Under the pieces are notes generated by a model that had not been told where the DNA came from, ran no database searches, and saw only the letters and a list, made by a program, of their open reading frames with translations. Below, one piece after another: positions 60,829 through 64,000 of a DNA stretch of 64,000 nucleotides (its first letter is position 1; the number at the start of each line of letters is the position of its first letter). Source of the DNA: Bdellovibrionales bacterium (GTDB taxonomy: Bacteria > Bdellovibrionota > Bdellovibrionia > Bdellovibrionales > UBA1609); contig DAIDIG010000003.1 of assembly GCA_027459485.1 (NCBI GenBank), forward strand, positions 1 through 64,000, written 5' to 3'. The position numbers were made by a program, and so were the translations under genes.

Positions 60829-63800
60829 ATGCAATCTTTTACGATTATTTTACTGAGCCTTTTGATCGGCTGTATTGCGTCTGCCGGAGCTCCGCCGCCG
60901 CCTCAGGATATCGCAATAAAGGCCGGCTTGAGTGACACTCCCGTACTTGGGCGCGGCTACGATTCACGCAGTCAAAATTTTGTCGGAACTTGCGTTAAAG
61001 ATGACGGTGGTTCGACAAACCTCAATTTTATCGGCTCACTCGGCGTCCGCTTAAATTCGAACCAAAACGATGCGGCTTCTTCGTTAGGGATGCAGGCCGG
61101 TAGTCGCTACCGCACAGGCGTAACGGAGGTTTCAGCAGCTGCGCAGTTCGCTCAGTCGACAATAGAAACCGGCTACAATGTGGATTTCACATACAAGTTT
61201 GACTCGTCCTATACACAACAATTTCTGCTGGATGGCGAACACGAGCTTGATATAATTTCAAATTTTAAAAATTTGCTGACTAACATTAGGGGTTTTTTCT
61301 TTTCGTGCGGTGACGAATACGTTTCAAGTCTCGGTCGAGCCGCGCGGTTACTCGTTAATCTCAACGTTTCATTCTCATCAAAACGGCAAGCGCAATCGTT
61401 TGCCGCGAATTTTGCGTTCAATTCTCCCAGCGTCGGCGTCACTGCAGCGATTCAAAAAGCTGCAAGTCACGTCAGTAAAAGAACGACAATGCGGTTCTAT
61501 TCGGTTCAACTTGGCGGTACGCCCGGGTATTCCGGTCATGCGATTTGCCCGAGCAGAATAGCGGGCGCGGCAGCCGATAACGATTGTGCAAGTCCGATCA
61601 TCCAGTGTGGCTTTGGCAATTTTGATAACTGCATAAAACTTCTTGAAGGCGTCGTAAAGTACAGCGCTTCTGATTTTTCAAATCAAGTAACGACGGCAAA
61701 CGGTGATCCGCTAAATTATGCCGTGGTCAGCGTACATACACAGCCTTATATCTACGCTGGCGGACAATTTCCGCTTCCGCCCGATAAATCGACCGAGCTT
61801 GTGTTCACACAGGAGCTTAAAAAGTTAAACGCCTTATTTGAGGGCTATTTTGCAACTTGGGTACTAGCGGACCACCTTGAACTATCTGGTGCCCCTCGAC
61901 TGTCACCACGCGAAGCGGGCAAAATGATTTTAATAGAAGACGGCTTGCACAAAATTGTAAACGGGCTCGTCACAAAAATCGAAGGCTGCTACGAATATGG
62001 CTATGACACCTGCCATGCCAATAGTTTAGCTGCGGACGCCGATATTCTTAAGCGCCTTGACCGTATGCGGTCGGATGTCGATCCCATTTTATTAGCACGC
62101 GTCAAACAGGCGAGTGATTTGAATCCAATTTTAATTAGCTTGGTACAACCTGAAACATTCGCTCAATATTGTGACCTGGCCACAGATGATGACCCTGAAA
62201 TTAAGCAAACTGTAGTAAGCATGGAGAAATGGGCGGTCGCTCGCGAAGCTAAGGCGAAAACAGGAAAAACATTTGGCCAGGGCGATGTATGTGCCAATTT
62301 TCAATCCTACTTCGAGCAAATCAAGAATCTCACTCTTACGAACGACGGCTCCGCCTCGGACAATCTACCGATTGGCAGCTTAGCCCCCATTGCCATACTT
62401 AAAAACCTCGTATCACTGAATCTGTCGGGCCAGGTGATTCAAGACGTGACGGATTTACAATCTCTGCAAAATCTCACTTCGCTTAAATTAGATCGTGATT
62501 TAATAAAAAATGTTTGCCCGCTCGCCGGCCTTCGAAATCTTGAACGCCTAAGCGTAGAAAATAATGGAATTGACAGTCTTAAATGTTTAAGTGCGGCACC
62601 CAAGCTTATAGCGTTAGATGCGCGGGGTAATTCTAACCAACTTGTTTGTCCGTTGGCTCATATCTCAGGATGTAAACTGAAAGACTTCAGTAAATCCGTA
62701 ACTGTATTTGATCGAACTGACAATTGCGGCGTGCATGTCGGGTCAGAGGCTCTTGCGGTGAGCGGCCATCGTGTATTGGTTGCCGGAGGCGCTACGCCCG
62801 CGTTCGGTTTACAGGCGACAACAGCGCTTGATGTATATGATGAAGATAGTTGTAGTTCCAGTGGTGCACAATTGCAGATTCCGCGAACTAACTTTACGTT
62901 GACGCGCTTGAAAGATGGTCGAATTCTTGCGGTTGGCGGATACACCGACACGCTTGAGGTTATTGATCCAGTTACGTTCAAATCTCGCCTGCTTAAAGCG
63001 CGGATGATGTCGGCTCGCAGTTTTCACACGGCAACGCTCTTGAACGATGGCCGTGTCCTCATCGTAGGTGGCTACACAGACGAGATTTCGATAAATCTTC
63101 GCTCAAACAATATTTCATCAAGTTACGAGATTTTCGATCCGAAGACGGAGCAAATTGAAGTTCGCGGAAGGTTATCTGTTCCGCGTGCCGAGCACACTGC
63201 CACGTTGCTGCCGGATGGGCGCGTGTTGATTATAGGCGGCTATGAAGGGACACGAAATCTTTCACTCGCTGAGATTGTAGACCCTATCGCAAACACAGTT
63301 ACAACACTCGAGCATCGTCTCAACGTTGGGAGGTTCGGTCAGTCCGCTGTTTTGCTACCGAATGGAGATGTTTTAATTGCCGGCGGGTTTCAATGGGCAC
63401 CTCAAGATAGCAAGGGGCAGGTGTCATGGCGGTTGGCAGGCGTAAAATCGCTCGAAATCTTTGATCCGAAGACAGAGACCTTTAGCTTGGTACACGATCA
63501 GCTGTCTGTAGGGCGCGGATTAATGGGTTTGCAACTCATGTCCGACGGGCGAGTTCTGCTATTCGGCGGAAATACAAAAGGTCAATTGTTTGATCCGACT
63601 GCGGCGTTCGCTGGGCAAAACGGCACCGATCATGAGCAGGCTCTCGCATCTGCGTCGTCGGTCATTGAAATCTTTGACCCTATGAACAATGGAGTGTTTG
63701 ACGTCGGCAACCTCATTCAGAGGCGTTCACAACTTACTTTTGCACCCGTCACTGCGGATTCAATACTGGTGGTTGGTGGCATGGGGAGTGACCTATCTCT

Positions 63801-63849
63801 GCTCACTGGGGAGCTCATGGTGTATAATCCGCCTGAATTGAAAGAATAA
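60829..63849 (+). CDS. large exported protein with leucine-rich and Kelch-type repeats
   Basis: 1006 residues from ATG 60829 (MQSFTIILLSLLIGC, RBS GGGGAG); an ATG at 60808 is less likely. The N-terminal ~450 residues are novel, with scattered Cys (IRGFFFSCGDEYVSSLG, GCYEYGYDTCHANS). Leucine-rich repeats follow (about 500-620: LVSLNLSGQVIQDVTDLQSL, LTSLKLDRDLIKNVCPLAGL, LERLSVENNGIDSLKCLSAA). The C-terminus is a Kelch/galactose-oxidase-type propeller (DGRVLIVGGYTD, DGRVLIIGGYEG, NGDVLIAGGF, DGRVLLFGGN). A secreted binding or effector protein is likely. Last gene of the Hint/protease set. Confidence 0.75.
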   Translation: MQSFTIILLSLLIGCIASAGAPPPPQDIAIKAGLSDTPVLGRGYDSRSQNFVGTCVKDDGGSTNLNFIGSLGVRLNSNQNDAASSLGMQAGSRYRTGVTEVSAAAQFAQSTIETGYNVDFTYKFDSSYTQQFLLDGEHELDIISNFKNLLTNIRGFFFSCGDEYVSSLGRAARLLVNLNVSFSSKRQAQSFAANFAFNSPSVGVTAAIQKAASHVSKRTTMRFYSVQLGGTPGYSGHAICPSRIAGAAADNDCASPIIQCGFGNFDNCIKLLEGVVKYSASDFSNQVTTANGDPLNYAVVSVHTQPYIYAGGQFPLPPDKSTELVFTQELKKLNALFEGYFATWVLADHLELSGAPRLSPREAGKMILIEDGLHKIVNGLVTKIEGCYEYGYDTCHANSLAADADILKRLDRMRSDVDPILLARVKQASDLNPILISLVQPETFAQYCDLATDDDPEIKQTVVSMEKWAVAREAKAKTGKTFGQGDVCANFQSYFEQIKNLTLTNDGSASDNLPIGSLAPIAILKNLVSLNLSGQVIQDVTDLQSLQNLTSLKLDRDLIKNVCPLAGLRNLERLSVENNGIDSLKCLSAAPKLIALDARGNSNQLVCPLAHISGCKLKDFSKSVTVFDRTDNCGVHVGSEALAVSGHRVLVAGGATPAFGLQATTALDVYDEDSCSSSGAQLQIPRTNFTLTRLKDGRILAVGGYTDTLEVIDPVTFKSRLLKARMMSARSFHTATLLNDGRVLIVGGYTDEISINLRSNNISSSYEIFDPKTEQIEVRGRLSVPRAEHTATLLPDGRVLIIGGYEGTRNLSLAEIVDPIANTVTTLEHRLNVGRFGQSAVLLPNGDVLIAGGFQWAPQDSKGQVSWRLAGVKSLEIFDPKTETFSLVHDQLSVGRGLMGLQLMSDGRVLLFGGNTKGQLFDPTAAFAGQNGTDHEQALASASSVIEIFDPMNNGVFDVGNLIQRRSQLTFAPVTADSILVVGGMGSDLSLLTGELMVYNPPELKE

Positions 63850-63858
63850 AGGGGTTCT

Positions 63859-64000
63859 TCACGGTTGATGGTGGACCCGACAACTGATCTTTTTTCGTTT
63901 TATGTAAACAACTTTATGGATTTCGGCCACGGTCTCACCAGAAGAATCCGTCACGATGACATCCTTTTCAAAATCCATTTTAGGTTCGGAACCTAGACGA
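63859..64000 (-). CDS. 3' end of an unknown gene (cut by window edge)
   Basis: A minus-strand frame is open from the window edge to a TGA at 63859-63861 (47 codons). It reads MDFEKDVIVTDSSGETVAEI and HKVVYIKRKKISCRVHHQP. It is convergent with the LRR/Kelch gene. The family is not recognisable from this piece. Confidence 0.4.
   Translation of the reverse strand, partial: RLGSEPKMDFEKDVIVTDSSGETVAEIHKVVYIKRKKISCRVHHQP

Overview
The window looks like chromosome from a Gram-negative, two-membrane bacterium, most likely a member of Bdellovibrionota. That assignment is inference from family resemblance: large GWxG-repeat lipoproteins, many exported proteins, a LolC/E-type lipoprotein-release permease, and a diaminopimelate and murein gene set. 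No 16S rRNA or other phylogenetic marker is present.

Layout. 1-1055 is a gene graveyard: the end of an IS3-type transposase, two nitrilase fragments and a decayed MNT/HEPN pair. 1056-5212 holds minus-strand housekeeping genes (GT39-like glycosyltransferase, histidine phosphatase, Bax-inhibitor-1 family protein, MscS channel). 5.5-14.0 kb carries two giant paralogous repeat lipoproteins, the second broken by a frameshift, on either side of a glycoside-hydrolase-like lipoprotein. 14.0-41.73 kb is interpreted as one integrated conjugative element (ICE) in the 3' end of tRNA-Ala(GGC). 41.9-54.4 kb is core genome: OmpX-like barrel, RidA, DUF218, LolC/E, TolC, dapD, an M14 amidase, lysC-lysA, DUF502, murI and an IMPDH/GMPR enzyme. 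tRNA-Leu(TAA) follows, with the wreck of a second serine-recombinase element at its 3' end. 56.6-63.8 kb encodes an exported set: a Hint-domain protein, a subtilisin-like lipoprotein, two small anchored proteins and an LRR/Kelch protein.

The ICE is the exciting part. A 13-bp direct repeat marks both ends (14006-14018 and 41722-41734). The reconstructed attP is an imperfect palindrome around a central GG, as expected for a serine integrase. The core lies in the same reading frame of two ORFs. Excision would therefore fuse the integrase (40029 to the core) to the ORF just inside the left end (core to 14535), giving a recombinase of about 740 residues. Integration amputates about 171 C-terminal residues and replaces them with a short tail read from antisense tRNA. 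Inside the element are: (i) a five-gene, translationally coupled operon (sigma54 response regulator, exported protein, peptide-binding protein, YcaO enzyme, hybrid histidine kinase); (ii) a complete diversity-generating retroelement (variable lipoprotein, Avd, template repeat, reverse transcriptase), whose VR differs from TR at eight positions, all adenines in TR; (iii) a compact type IV secretion operon with coupling protein and probable MOBC-like relaxase; (iv) an oriT-like nest of inverted repeats; and (v) the integrase.

A shared palindrome, TTAACGGA-NN-TCCGTTAA, occurs once upstream of the response-regulator operon and three times, at exact 70-bp spacing, upstream of the conjugation operon. 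The simplest reading is that the signalling operon controls transfer. Identities rest on reading motifs by eye; no database search was run.
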